A DNA stretch of 64,000 nt from Sphingopyxis sp. H053 (GTDB taxonomy: Bacteria; Pseudomonadota; Alphaproteobacteria; Sphingomonadales; Sphingomonadaceae). This document shows positions 54,384-63,068 of the stretch, in pieces. Under the pieces are notes generated by a model. The model did not search any database, was not told the DNA's origin, and worked only from the letters and a program-made list of their open reading frames with translations. Location: positions 62,001 to 126,000 of the forward strand of contig NZ_LNRU01000009.1 of the NCBI RefSeq assembly GCF_001468225.1, read 5' to 3'. The position numbers and the translations under genes are program-made. How positions within the stretch are numbered: the first letter of the stretch is position 1; each line of letters starts with the position of its first letter.

Positions 54384-54725
54384 ATGAAGATGGGATTGCT
54401 GGCGGTCGCTCTGCTGATGCTAACCGCTTGTTCGAAATCGTCAGATGCGGACAAACCGGACGGTGCAGAATTATATGCCCTGAACTGCGCGGGTTGTCAC
54501 GACCCGGGCCCGGGTCATCCCGCCACTATGCTGCTTGAAGAGATGGAGCGACCCGTTGCGCCCCTCATTGGCCGCAAGGACCTCGACAAGGACTATGTCC
54601 ACTCGGTCGTCCGAAACGGGCTGATCGAAATGCCGCCATTCCGCCCAACCGAGCTGACAGACGCCGATGTGGATCTTGTATTCACCTACATCAAGACGGC
54701 AAAGGGTCCTTCGAACGCTCCTTGA
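54384..54725 (+). CDS. Lipoprotein c-type cytochrome (PchC-like)
   Basis: 113 residues. A lipoprotein signal peptide with lipobox LTAC (Cys16), the heme motif CAGCH at 35-39 and a likely Met ligand in IEMPPF near residue 80. Small cytochromes c of this size are the electron-accepting subunit of 4-cresol methylhydroxylase (PchC). Its place after two VAO-family genes supports that role, passing electrons to the respiratory chain from the periplasm. Its last 35 bases overlap a convergent gene. Confidence 0.88.
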   Translation: MKMGLLAVALLMLTACSKSSDADKPDGAELYALNCAGCHDPGPGHPATMLLEEMERPVAPLIGRKDLDKDYVHSVVRNGLIEMPPFRPTELTDADVDLVFTYIKTAKGPSNAP

Positions 54726-55224
54726 CGACGAGGCGCGCAAGGCTTTGCAAGGCATCGGCAGCGTCAGTCTCGTTAACGATCCGCGTATAGGCCGTCAGAC
54801 TGAGGTTTGCGGCGTTCATTCGGTCCGCGCAGCTCTCAGCTCCAAGCGCACTCGCCGCGCTGATTAGCAGGTGCTGCGCCAGCCGTTCCCCTTCGAGTTC
54901 GGCCATCTTTACGAGGCGCCGGACACGCTGCGCCTTGGCAGCCGAGGCCCCGCTGGTACTGGCGGGAGCTTTCAGCCACCGGCGGGCCTGACGCAGTGGC
55001 CCGATGACTTCTGAATTTGTCGCCTCAATTTCTGCGAGGAGAAAACGCAATTCCGTCTCGCTAAGCACGATCGACCGCAGCTGCGCTAACCAGCAGCACA
55101 GAAGCAGGAGGTTGACATCGAAGCCATGGTCGTCCTGCAAGCTGAGGCAAATATCCGCTACACCGGGCTGCGCATAAGCTGATACCGAGAAACGCCAGAA
55201 GGTGTCGGGATCGAGTGGCTTCAC
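54691..55224 (-). CDS. TIGR02444-like conserved hypothetical protein
   Basis: 177 residues. FWRFSVSAYAQPGVADICLSLQ near residue 9 and HGFDVNLLLLCCWLA near 33-47 are the landmarks of the proteobacterial TIGR02444 family; its function is unknown to me. It converges on the cytochrome gene and overlaps its end by 35 bases. It is usually a core gene, so its presence here may mark an insertion or a captured fragment. It may be cotranscribed with the IclR gene 72 bases upstream. Confidence 0.75.
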   Translation of the reverse strand: MKPLDPDTFWRFSVSAYAQPGVADICLSLQDDHGFDVNLLLLCCWLAQLRSIVLSETELRFLLAEIEATNSEVIGPLRQARRWLKAPASTSGASAAKAQRVRRLVKMAELEGERLAQHLLISAASALGAESCADRMNAANLSLTAYTRIVNETDAADALQSLARLVVKERSKDPLPS

Positions 55225-55296
55225 GTCCTGCCCCCGAAATCCCCTCGCATGCCAGCGCCCGGGAGGCTCCCGTTTATGGCGATCGCACCAAGCGGG

Positions 55297-56109
55297 TCAG
55301 GAATCCCCACGCATCTCCTCCGGCTGCCAGCCCATTGCGTTGCTGGCTTTGAGAGCGGCGGCCTGGACTTTGTCGATATTGCTCTGGCAAAAGAATTTTT
55401 CGTCGGTCATCCGGCCAAGTACGCCAATCACCGCGATCAGCTTTTCCTGCATGTCGAATACCGGGACTGAAATGGCAGCGAGCCCCGGTACCACTTGGCC
55501 GTCCACCTTGGCGTAGCCTTGCCTCCGGATCTCCGTCAGCATAGCTTGCAGCTCGATTTCATCGATGGACGTCCGCGCAGCGCGCTCACGTTCAAGCAGC
55601 CGCTTATAGGCAGGGAGTGGCTGGAAAGCCATGAAAACTAGCCCTGCAGACGAATGCTGAATGGGAAGGACCGATCCGACGTGCAAAGACGTCGCAATTG
55701 GAACGCCGCCATCGAGCCAACGGATGATCGTCGGCCCATAGTCACCCCATATCGAGAGCAGACCAGTGGTCTCGAGATCATCCGCAAGCTGCCGCAGATA
55801 GGCGGTGGTGATGCGAATAACGTCGAGCCTCGACAAGGCCGAGAGTCCGATCTTGAGGGCGGTTGGACCGAGAGAATAGCGACCGTCCGCAGGCTCCTGC
55901 TGGACCAGCCCAGTATTAATGTAGGCCTGGAGATATCGGTGCGCCTGGCTGCGCGACATCTCGGCTCCCGCGGCGATATCGCGAAGGGGTGCGCAGCCGC
56001 CGGGACAAGATATCAGCGCTTCGAGCACGCGGACCCCAGTCTCTACCGACTGGATACTCTTGCGAGGCTTTTGCGCAACATCGCGCGGCGATTTGGAAGA
56101 GGCGGACAT
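55297..56109 (-). CDS. IclR-family transcriptional regulator
   Basis: 270 residues from ATG 56109; the frame runs on to 56166 with GTG and TTG choices and the ribosome site is weak. The winged-helix HTH is at residues 20-80 (SVETGVRVLEALIS, then LRDIAAGAEMSRSQAHRYLQAY), followed by the IclR ligand domain (GLVFMAFQP near 165, VDGQVVPGLAAISVPVFD near 215). IclR members often control aromatic catabolism. A TTGTGCAAC site resembling the island operator lies at 56266-56274 upstream, making it a candidate regulon regulator (inference). Confidence 0.87.
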   Translation of the reverse strand: MSASSKSPRDVAQKPRKSIQSVETGVRVLEALISCPGGCAPLRDIAAGAEMSRSQAHRYLQAYINTGLVQQEPADGRYSLGPTALKIGLSALSRLDVIRITTAYLRQLADDLETTGLLSIWGDYGPTIIRWLDGGVPIATSLHVGSVLPIQHSSAGLVFMAFQPLPAYKRLLERERAARTSIDEIELQAMLTEIRRQGYAKVDGQVVPGLAAISVPVFDMQEKLIAVIGVLGRMTDEKFFCQSNIDKVQAAALKASNAMGWQPEEMRGDS

Positions 56110-56385
56110 ATCGGAGTGATCGTCTTCAAGCTCTGTCACTCTCACGCTTTTTGCCTGACGTTCCAAACTTCTTCCATTCTCTTATTTTGTCCCTTTTGCA
56201 GGGATACGAGGGTTCTAGGAAGCAACAACAGATACAATTCATATCTCAAGATGCAAAGTCGTTTCTTGTGCAACTGCCCGCGCGGCATTCCTATGCAATG
56301 GCAGATTGCGCCCTGTTGCCAGCCATTCGCGCGTATCCGCTCTCCTGCCGTGTGCCAGTGTCCGCCGGCAAATCGAACGTGAAAA
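56110..56385. other. Intergenic region upstream of the IclR gene
   Basis: 276 bases, AT-richer than the surroundings in its left part. It holds TTGTGCAAC at 56266-56274 and TATGCAATGG near 56293, both partly like the island operator. No gene seen. Confidence 0.4.
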
Positions 56386-57354
56386 TTAGCGCGGCGAGGA
56401 TGCAGCCTCGACGGCCACAGTTTCGACGCGGCCTGCTGCTGGCTGCTCGTCCTCGCGGCGTGTCGCCATGAACACCCCTGCACCGACAAGTGCCGCGCCC
56501 GCAATGTGAAAGGGAGCGAGATGTTCTCCAAGCAGGAGAATTGCAAGCGCAACCCCAAAGACTGGGGGCAGATTCATATAGATACTCGCGCGAGCGACAC
56601 CGATCAAATCCACTGAACGGTTGAAAAAGAAATATGCAAGGAGCGAAGGGAAAATTCCGACATAAAGGATGGCGAGCGGAACCTCAATCCTCGCCGCCAT
56701 ATAATGGCCGTGCGCAATCTCCAGAAGATACGGGATGGCAATGCTTGCGGCCCCGACCGCGAACAGCGTTACGAGAAAGCTGAGCTGATGTATGGCGGGT
56801 TTCTTCCGCAAAAGGGTCGAGTAGAGCGAGTAGAGAAAAACGCCGAAAAGGGCGGCGGCATCTCCGCGGTTGAACGTCATGGCCAGAATATTGGCTAGGC
56901 TTCCTTGCGCGACGATGACGAGCAAACCGGCCAGTGATACGAGCGTGCCTGCCAACTGACCGATCGTAATTCGGTCTCGAAAGATCACTGTCGAAAGCAG
57001 GAGTATCATCGAAGGCATGGCGCCCTGCATCATCAGGTTATTCGTCGCCGTTGTATATTGAAGGCCCCAATAAACCACGAGGGCGAACGCTCCGATCCCA
57101 AGCGTTCCGAGAAACGACAGCATTTTCCAATTCTGCAGAATTGCGCGACGATCCGCGACAAGATGCGGCCAAGCGAAAAGTAAGCCTACCCCCATTGCTA
57201 CGACCCATCGCCAAAAGGCCATGCCGAGGGGGGTAACGAGGTGGTGAACTGCGCGCGCAACAATGGGGTTGAGGGCCCAAAAAAGCGAGGCTGCACAAAG
57301 CAATAAGCCAGCAGAACCCCAGGCTCGCTGAAATATTGGAAATCGATGCGTCAA
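56386..57354 (-). CDS. EamA/DMT-family transporter
   Basis: 322 residues from TTG 57354, chosen because AGGGG lies six bases upstream and the first membrane segment starts ten residues later; in-frame ATGs at 57435 and 57471 would give a long hydrophilic head. About ten hydrophobic segments in two EamA repeats are visible, the second closing with PPVFGVALAILLLGEHL. These inner-membrane carriers usually export metabolites or amino acids. It is divergent from the CoA-transferase gene. Substrate unknown. Confidence 0.82.
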   Translation of the reverse strand: MTHRFPIFQRAWGSAGLLLCAASLFWALNPIVARAVHHLVTPLGMAFWRWVVAMGVGLLFAWPHLVADRRAILQNWKMLSFLGTLGIGAFALVVYWGLQYTTATNNLMMQGAMPSMILLLSTVIFRDRITIGQLAGTLVSLAGLLVIVAQGSLANILAMTFNRGDAAALFGVFLYSLYSTLLRKKPAIHQLSFLVTLFAVGAASIAIPYLLEIAHGHYMAARIEVPLAILYVGIFPSLLAYFFFNRSVDLIGVARASIYMNLPPVFGVALAILLLGEHLAPFHIAGAALVGAGVFMATRREDEQPAAGRVETVAVEAASSPR

Positions 57355-57457
57355 TGGATGCCCCTTTTGGTCAGTTTGCCGATCTGGTGCGCCGCCCTGC
57401 GCTTCTTCTGGCTCGCAAAATTTGGCTTGAACCATGATCCGATCTGCGTCATCGCGT

Positions 57458-57470
57458 TGCACATAGTGCA
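57458..57470. promoter_or_regulatory. TGCAC-ATA-GTGCA palindrome
   Basis: A perfect 5-base inverted repeat in the divergent gap between the transporter and the CoA-transferase. Related in wording to the island TTGCAC core but with different spacing. Confidence 0.35.
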
Positions 57471-57529
57471 TCACATTTTTCTAAATGCAATAAGGAAGCG
57501 CATAAGGTGGCGCTCGCTGGAGGGGCACC

Positions 57530-58735
57530 ATGACCCGAATGTTAGAAGGAATTCGGATTCTTGACCTCAGTCGGGTCCTTGCTGGACCTTGGGCAACGCA
57601 GCTCATGGCCGATTTGGGCGCCACAGTTATCAAGGTCGAACGCCCGCTCGAAGGGGACGACACGCGTCGTTGGGGGCCGCCTTGGCTTTATGCCGGCGGA
57701 GAGGCAACGTCTGCCTATTATCTGTGCGCAAATCGGGGAAAGGAAGCGATTGCCGTCGATTTCACCGACGCCGAGGGACAGCAGATTATTCGAGATTTGG
57801 CGGCCGGTTGCGACGTTGTCGTTGAGAATTTCAAAGTCGGGACGCTCAAGCGCTACGGGCTCGACGCTGCGAGGCTGCGAGAGGCCAACCCGGCCCTGGT
57901 CTATTGTTCCGTGACGGGCTTTGGCCAAGACGGCCCCTATAGCGGCCGGCCCGGTTATGATTTTATCGCGCAGGGCATGGGCGGATTAATGAGCGTCACG
58001 GGTTCGCAGGAAAGTGGCCCGATGAAGACGGGCGTTGCCCTGTCTGACATCATGACGGGTCTCTACTCGGCGATCGCGATCCTGGCAGCTCTTGTCCGGC
58101 GGGGAAATACCGGCGAGGGCGCTCATCTCGACGTGTCGTTGCTCGATGTCACCGTTGCCACCCTTGCAAATCAAGCCTTTAACTTTTTCGCCACGGGGGA
58201 GAATCCGCCCCGTTATGGCAACGCTCACCCCAACATCGTGCCATACCAGTCTTTCCCGACAGCCGACCGCGGGATCAATCTCGCAATCGGGAACGACTCT
58301 CAGTTTCGTCGGCTGTGCGACGCAATTGGGCGGAGTGACCTTGCTGACGACCCACGCTTTGGCACCAATGGTTCGCGGGCCGGAAACAAACAGGCGCTGG
58401 AAGATGAGTTGGCGCCGATCTTTGTAGGCGCGGGCGCAGCTTCATGGATAGAACGGCTCGACGCCGCCGATGTCCCGGCTGGTCCGATCAATGAAATTTC
58501 GGACGTCTTTAAGGACGCTCATGTTCTGCACCGTGGAATGAAGATTTCGCTCAACCACAAGGAATTGGGTGATCTTCCAGGCATAGCCAGCCCCATCAAA
58601 GTCGATGGCGAGCGCGCGGTTGCCTCCACACCACCACCGCTCTTGGGCGAGAATACTGATTCCGTTCTGCGGAGAGAGCTCGGACTGGGCGACTTAGAAG
58701 TAGTGGGGCTAAAGACAAGAGGAGTAATAGGGTGA
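57530..58735 (+). CDS. Class III CoA-transferase (CaiB/BaiF family)
   Basis: 401 residues. GIRILDLSRVLAGPWATQLMADLGA near residue 7, VENFKVGTLKRYGLD near 98, CSVTGFGQDGPYSGRPGYD near 127 and the catalytic Asp in VALSDIMTGL near 168 are the family-III motifs. It moves CoA between carboxylic acids. It stands between the transporter and a GntR gene and may activate an acid related to the thioesterase and ligase substrates elsewhere in the window; the acid is unknown. Confidence 0.9.
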   Translation: MTRMLEGIRILDLSRVLAGPWATQLMADLGATVIKVERPLEGDDTRRWGPPWLYAGGEATSAYYLCANRGKEAIAVDFTDAEGQQIIRDLAAGCDVVVENFKVGTLKRYGLDAARLREANPALVYCSVTGFGQDGPYSGRPGYDFIAQGMGGLMSVTGSQESGPMKTGVALSDIMTGLYSAIAILAALVRRGNTGEGAHLDVSLLDVTVATLANQAFNFFATGENPPRYGNAHPNIVPYQSFPTADRGINLAIGNDSQFRRLCDAIGRSDLADDPRFGTNGSRAGNKQALEDELAPIFVGAGAASWIERLDAADVPAGPINEISDVFKDAHVLHRGMKISLNHKELGDLPGIASPIKVDGERAVASTPPPLLGENTDSVLRRELGLGDLEVVGLKTRGVIG

Positions 58736-58809
58736 TCCTCATCGACCGCACCGAGCGACGATGGAGCCTCCGATCATGCCCTTCCTCACCATGCTCTCAT
58801 GAATATTAG

Positions 58810-59463
58810 TTAGGCGGCGGCGCGATGTTTTCGCAGGCCCGCCAACGCCGACGAGGCGACCGCGCCGATGTGTGATTCTGCCAGCCCGCGCGCGCGGGCA
58901 GGAGATTTGGAAGCGATCGCCTCAATGATTTCATCATGTTCACGTGCGGTATCGGCCATGAAATGATTGAAACCACCGGCTTGGTTGATGAAGAAATCAG
59001 ACATGTCAAAATTGCTGTTCTGCCGCGCGTCGAGAAAGGGCGACTGAGCCATATCGTGGATGAGCTGATGGAAGGCACGGTTGAGTTCGCAATAAATTAC
59101 CGCGCTGCGCGGCTCGTCAAAGTCGATCGTGAGAATACGTGCTTGCAGCGCGCGCAAATCGCGCGTTTGCGAATCGGTCCGACGCGCTGCCGCCAGTTCC
59201 GTCAGCAGTCCCTCGAGCCTTTCAAACATGATATAGAAATCTGCGATCTGGTCATAGCTTGGATTTATCACCTCGCAACCGACCTGCGGAATTATGCGAA
59301 CAAATCCTTCCGAACTCAAACGGTTGAGCGCGGCCATGATCGGCTGGCGGCTCGCTCCGGTATCGCTCACAAGATCCTTGACCGACAGCCGCTGGCCAAA
59401 ATTATATTGCGCGCCAACCATTCGGCTAACGAGAAGATCGTAAATTTCATCCTTCTTGTTCAC
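58810..59463 (-). CDS. GntR-family regulator (FCD domain)
   Basis: 217 residues from GTG 59463, with GGAGA nine bases upstream; the frame runs on to 59661 but the extra part is not GntR-like. The winged HTH is FGQRLSVKDLVSDTGASRQPIMAALNRLSSEGFVRIIP. The FCD ligand domain follows with the expected metal residues in NRAFHQLIHD and AREHDEIIEAI. It is convergent with the CoA-transferase gene and may regulate it (inference). Confidence 0.87.
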   Translation of the reverse strand: MNKKDEIYDLLVSRMVGAQYNFGQRLSVKDLVSDTGASRQPIMAALNRLSSEGFVRIIPQVGCEVINPSYDQIADFYIMFERLEGLLTELAAARRTDSQTRDLRALQARILTIDFDEPRSAVIYCELNRAFHQLIHDMAQSPFLDARQNSNFDMSDFFINQAGGFNHFMADTAREHDEIIEAIASKSPARARGLAESHIGAVASSALAGLRKHRAAA

Positions 59464-59654
59464 TCGAATTGTCTCCAACTTTGGCGCTGCTACGCACGCC
59501 GCGAATATCCCCCTTGATTCAGCAAGAACGCAAGAGTCAGTCGTTGGCGAACGGATCCGGCTGCAAGAGCTGTTCGCAACGGAAATCGACAGATTCACTC
59601 TGCATATTTTGTTCGGCGCAATCGATCGTGGACAGCAAGTCTTTTTATAAGCGC
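59464..59654. other. Intergenic gap between the GntR start and the integrase stop
   Basis: 191 bases containing the GntR promoter region. Nothing else recognised. Confidence 0.35.
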
Positions 59655-60881
59655 TTACCATGCGCGATCACGCGCCATATTCGCCAAACGAATGATCGCC
59701 GCCAGATGATCGTTCCAACTCTTCATTGCTTCGCGCTTCTCGTCCTTCCAGTCGTGGCGCTGGTAGATACCGGCGACGCCCGCGCGGGAACCTCCGACGT
59801 GATTGAGCACAGCTTCGGTCACTTCAAATCGAACGCCTAGCCGTTGAAACCCGGTTGCAAGAGTTCGTCTCAAGTCATGCAGTCGCCAGTCCGGTAACGG
59901 TTCGCGGCCGTCTTGCGACATAAGCAGGTCGAGCTTGATCTTGCCTTTGCTATATCCGGTGAACCTTCCGCCCCTGGAGGTCGTGAACATCCTGCCGCTA
60001 CGCGGCCAGATAGCCGACCCGGCAACCTCGTCGAGGATCGCAACTGCAAGTTCGTTGAGCGGAATTCGGTTGGGCTCGCCATTCTTTGCCCGTTCGCCGG
60101 GCAGGGTCCATAGGAGATCTTTACGGTTGAGTTCCTCCCAACGCAGCGACGAAACCTCCTCTCGTCGCTGACCGGTGACGATCAGAAGGCGGATGATGGG
60201 TCCGAAACAGGAATGCGTGTTTGGCGCCGCCATCCAGATGCGGCCAAGCTCCTCGTCTGAAAGCCAGCGATCGCGAGGTTTGACCGGGGGCGGGGTTTCC
60301 ATGCCTTCCATCGGACTCCGATCGATATCTCCCCGGCTGACGGCCCAGCGCAAAAGGCGGCGCAAAACAGCGAAGACGTTACGGATATTTGCGATCTGCG
60401 CGCGCGGCATGCGGTCGAAGACGGCAACGATGTCGATTCGCGTAAGATTGGGAAGGGGCTTTGATCCCAAGACCGGCTTTACATGCAGCTCGAGGCTGCG
60501 CTTGACGAGGCGCCTCCAGCCTTCTCCAACGCAGGCCTCAGCGAAGCGATCAGAGTAATTATCGAAGGCTAGATCGACCGACTCTCGCCGTCGTTGCCGC
60601 TCTGCTTCGCCTGGATCGATTCCCTGGGCGATCAGAATAGCCAGTCGCTCCGCTTCGGCTCTGGCGGTGGCTGGCGTCCATGGCGAGCCATGGCTGCCTA
60701 TCGTGTAGCGACGCGTCTTAGATTCGCGACCGCCCATTCGGAATTGCAACACGTAAGACACGGCGCCAGCTTTGGTTCGCTTTGCGCCAAAACCCTTTAT
60801 GCTATCATCCCAAAGAATGTCATGTTGCCCGCTCGAAATGAGAGCATCGACCGACCGTTTTGTGATCTTTCCGCTTGCCAT
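59655..60881 (-). CDS. Tyrosine recombinase/integrase (P4-like, DUF4102 N-terminus)
   Basis: 408 residues from ATG 60881, with GGGAGA upstream; the frame extends to 60968. The N-terminal KITKRSVDAL arm-binding domain includes DSIKGFGAKRTKAGAVSYV, typical of phage P4-like island integrases. Catalytic residues: Arg in TGQRREEVSSLRW near 250, HDLRRT near 335, a His in HVGGSR and Tyr in GIYQRHDW near 375-385. It reads away from trmB, with core genes beyond it, as at the edge of an integrated island. Confidence 0.9.
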   Translation of the reverse strand: MASGKITKRSVDALISSGQHDILWDDSIKGFGAKRTKAGAVSYVLQFRMGGRESKTRRYTIGSHGSPWTPATARAEAERLAILIAQGIDPGEAERQRRRESVDLAFDNYSDRFAEACVGEGWRRLVKRSLELHVKPVLGSKPLPNLTRIDIVAVFDRMPRAQIANIRNVFAVLRRLLRWAVSRGDIDRSPMEGMETPPPVKPRDRWLSDEELGRIWMAAPNTHSCFGPIIRLLIVTGQRREEVSSLRWEELNRKDLLWTLPGERAKNGEPNRIPLNELAVAILDEVAGSAIWPRSGRMFTTSRGGRFTGYSKGKIKLDLLMSQDGREPLPDWRLHDLRRTLATGFQRLGVRFEVTEAVLNHVGGSRAGVAGIYQRHDWKDEKREAMKSWNDHLAAIIRLANMARDRAW

Positions 60882-60966
60882 AAATTGGTCTCCCAATACG
60901 GCGTTTCCAGCAATCACCCGGCAATCACCGTGGCGGAAATTGCCGCGTAATTGGGGAAAAGATAGC

Positions 60967-61017
60967 ATAGGGAGTGGCTATAAAAAACTAGCCTTTTCAA
61001 CCCTATAGCACTCCTAT
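60967..61017. repeat. Imperfect inverted repeat at the island/core junction
   Basis: A 16-base arm (ATAGGGAGTGGCTATA, 60967-60982) pairs with a 14-base arm (TATAGCACTCCTAT, 61004-61017) with two single-base bulges; a nested GGCTA/TAGCC stem is followed by TTTT. It lies between the integrase promoter and the trmB stop. It could be a terminator for trmB or an integrase core or arm site; no second copy was found by eye. Confidence 0.4.
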
Positions 61018-61727
61018 ATACGCCTCCAGCGAAAATACCAGACCTCGTGCCCGTGCGCGCGCGCCTTGGCTTCGTAGCGTGTCTCGGGCCAGCCGCCAGG
61101 GCGGACCTGGAAATCCTGCGAATCCTGCGCCAGCCATTCGAACTGATGGCGGTGGCGGCGCATCACCATCAGCGCGTGCTGCAGATAGATGGGGTGGTCG
61201 GTGCCGAAGCGGAACTCGCCGCCGGGTTTGAGCTTTGCCGCGATCAGGTCGAGCGGGCCGTCGTTCATCATCCGCCGCTTGGCGTGGCGCGCCTTCGGCC
61301 AGGGATCGGGGTGGAGCAGATAGGCGAAGCTGAGCGCGCCATCGGGGATGCGCCGCAGCACTTCCAGCGCGTCGCCGTGATGGATTCGAACGTTACCGAT
61401 GGGGAGCCGCGCGCCATGATCGCCCGCGACGTGGACCAGTGCCTGGGCGACGCCGTTGATGAAGGGTTCGCCGCCGATGAAGCCATGGTCGGGCAGCATG
61501 TCGGCGCGCCCCGCCATATGCTCGCCGCCGCCAAAGCCGATCTCGAAATGGAGCGGGCGGTCGTAACCGAACAGCGCTTCGGCGGTGACTTCGCCCTCGG
61601 TGGGAACCGCGATCTGCGGCAGCAACGTGTCGATCAGGTCCTGCTGGCCCGCGCGCAGGGGCTTGCCCTTTGAACGGCCGTAGAGGCGGTTGATCGTCGT
61701 CGGATCGCCGGGCTTATGTGCAGTCAT
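61014..61727 (-). CDS. trmB: tRNA (guanine-N7)-methyltransferase
   Basis: 237 residues from ATG 61727; a longer frame starts at 61778. LHFEIGFGGGEHMAGRAD near residue 60 is the SAM loop, HHGDALEVL near 113, and LLHPDPWPKARHAKRRM near 137 is the TrmB signature. It methylates G46 of tRNAs. It is a core housekeeping gene that marks the chromosomal side of the island edge. Confidence 0.94.
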   Translation of the reverse strand: MTAHKPGDPTTINRLYGRSKGKPLRAGQQDLIDTLLPQIAVPTEGEVTAEALFGYDRPLHFEIGFGGGEHMAGRADMLPDHGFIGGEPFINGVAQALVHVAGDHGARLPIGNVRIHHGDALEVLRRIPDGALSFAYLLHPDPWPKARHAKRRMMNDGPLDLIAAKLKPGGEFRFGTDHPIYLQHALMVMRRHRHQFEWLAQDSQDFQVRPGGWPETRYEAKARAHGHEVWYFRWRRI

Positions 61728-61749
61728 GGGGCGCGCCCTAGCCGCGCGA

Positions 61750-61775
61750 CCGGGCGGCGGCAACCCGCCACCCGG
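61750..61775. terminator. Possible GC-rich hairpin after metK
   Basis: CCGGGCGG and CCGCCACCCGG can form a stem around a short loop in the metK-trmB gap on the minus strand. No T run; weak call. Confidence 0.3.
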
Positions 61776-61798
61776 CATAATGCGACATCAAATGAGCG

Positions 61799-63019
61799 TC
61801 AGGCGGCGAGCGCTGCCTTGAGCTTGTCGACCAGGTCGGTGCGTTCCCACGGGAAGCTGTCGCCCTCCGACGTGCGGCCGAAATGGCCGTACGCCGCGGT
61901 CTGCTTGTAGATCGGCTTGTTGAGGCCGAGGTGCGTGCGGATGCCCTTCGGCGTCAGGCGCACGAGCTGCGGGATGACCGCCTCGATCTTGCCTTCGTCA
62001 ACGGTACCGGTGCCGTGCAGGTCGACATAGATCGACAGCGGCTCGGCGACGCCGATCGCGTAGCTGAGCTGGATCGTGCAGCGGCGCGCGAGGCCCGCGG
62101 CGACGATGTTCTTCGCCAGATAGCGGGTGATGTACGCCGCCGAGCGGTCGACCTTGGTCGGGTCCTTGCCGCTGAACGCGCCGCCGCCGTGCGGGCTCGC
62201 GCCGCCATAGGTGTCGACGATGATCTTGCGGCCGGTCACGCCGGCGTCGCCGTCGGGGCCACCGATCTCGAAACGCCCGGTCGGGTTAATGTGATAGACG
62301 GTGTTCGCGGTGAGCAGTTCGGCGGGAAGCACATCGGCGATCACGCCGAGCACATATTTGCGCAGCTCGGTGTATTTTGCTTCGTCGCCTTCGCCATTGT
62401 GGAAATAATAGCCGGGCGCGTGCTGGGTCGACACGACGATCGCGGTCGCCTCAACCGGACGCTCGTTGGCGTAGCGCAGCGTGACCTGGCTCTTGGTATC
62501 GGGTTCGAGGAAGGGTGCGGTGCCCGCCTTGCGGTCGGCGGCCATACGCTCGAGGATCTTGTGGCTGTAATCGAGCGTCGCGGGCATCAGGTCGGGGGTC
62601 TCGTCCGACGCATAGCCGAACATGATACCCTGGTCGCCGGCGCCTTCGTCCTTGTCGCCGCTTTCGTCGACGCCCTGCGCGATATGCGCCGACTGGGCGT
62701 GGAGATTATTCTCGAAGCGGAAGCTTTCCCAGTGAAAGCCAGCCTGCTCGTACCCGATGTCCTTCACCGTCTTGCGCACAGTGGCTTCGATCTCGTCGAG
62801 CGCGCCCGGTGCCCACTCGTCATTCTCGAACACGCCCTTGCAGCGGATTTCGCCGGCCAGCACGACGAGCTGGGTGGTGGTCAGCGTCTCGCACGCGATT
62901 CGGGCTTCGGGATCCTTCGACAGGAACAGGTCGACGATCGAATCGCTGATCTGGTCGGCCACCTTGTCGGGATGTCCTTCGGACACGCTTTCGGAGGTGA
63001 AGAGGAAGCTGTTGCGCAT
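61799..63019 (-). CDS. metK: S-adenosylmethionine synthase
   Basis: 406 residues from ATG 63019; the open frame continues upstream into the lnt shadow, but [19 protein letters not shown] is the conserved start. [12 protein letters not shown] near residue 15, [10 protein letters not shown] near 130 and [19 protein letters not shown] near 268 are MetK motifs for ATP, metal and Met binding. A core gene, just before which an ATAAAG/CTTTAT stem (63042-63056) lies in the leader. Confidence 0.96.
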   Translation of the reverse strand: MRNSFLFTSESVSEGHPDKVADQISDSIVDLFLSKDPEARIACETLTTTQLVVLAGEIRCKGVFENDEWAPGALDEIEATVRKTVKDIGYEQAGFHWESFRFENNLHAQSAHIAQGVDESGDKDEGAGDQGIMFGYASDETPDLMPATLDYSHKILERMAADRKAGTAPFLEPDTKSQVTLRYANERPVEATAIVVSTQHAPGYYFHNGEGDEAKYTELRKYVLGVIADVLPAELLTANTVYHINPTGRFEIGGPDGDAGVTGRKIIVDTYGGASPHGGGAFSGKDPTKVDRSAAYITRYLAKNIVAAGLARRCTIQLSYAIGVAEPLSIYVDLHGTGTVDEGKIEAVIPQLVRLTPKGIRTHLGLNKPIYKQTAAYGHFGRTSEGDSFPWERTDLVDKLKAALAA

Positions 63020-63068
63020 GGAGAGCCTTCTGTGAACGGATATAAAGGAAGCTTTATGTGAGGTGCTG
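63020..63068 (-). promoter_or_regulatory. metK leader with short stem
   Basis: 49 bases between lnt and metK. ATAAAG and CTTTAT at 63042-63056 can pair around a four-base loop on the metK transcript. It is too short for the SAM riboswitch classes I know, so I make no functional claim. Confidence 0.25.

Noticed and set aside
60882-61013. tRNA gene as integration target beside the integrase
   Set aside because: No cloverleaf or T-loop consensus can be recognised there; only the bulged inverted repeat is present.
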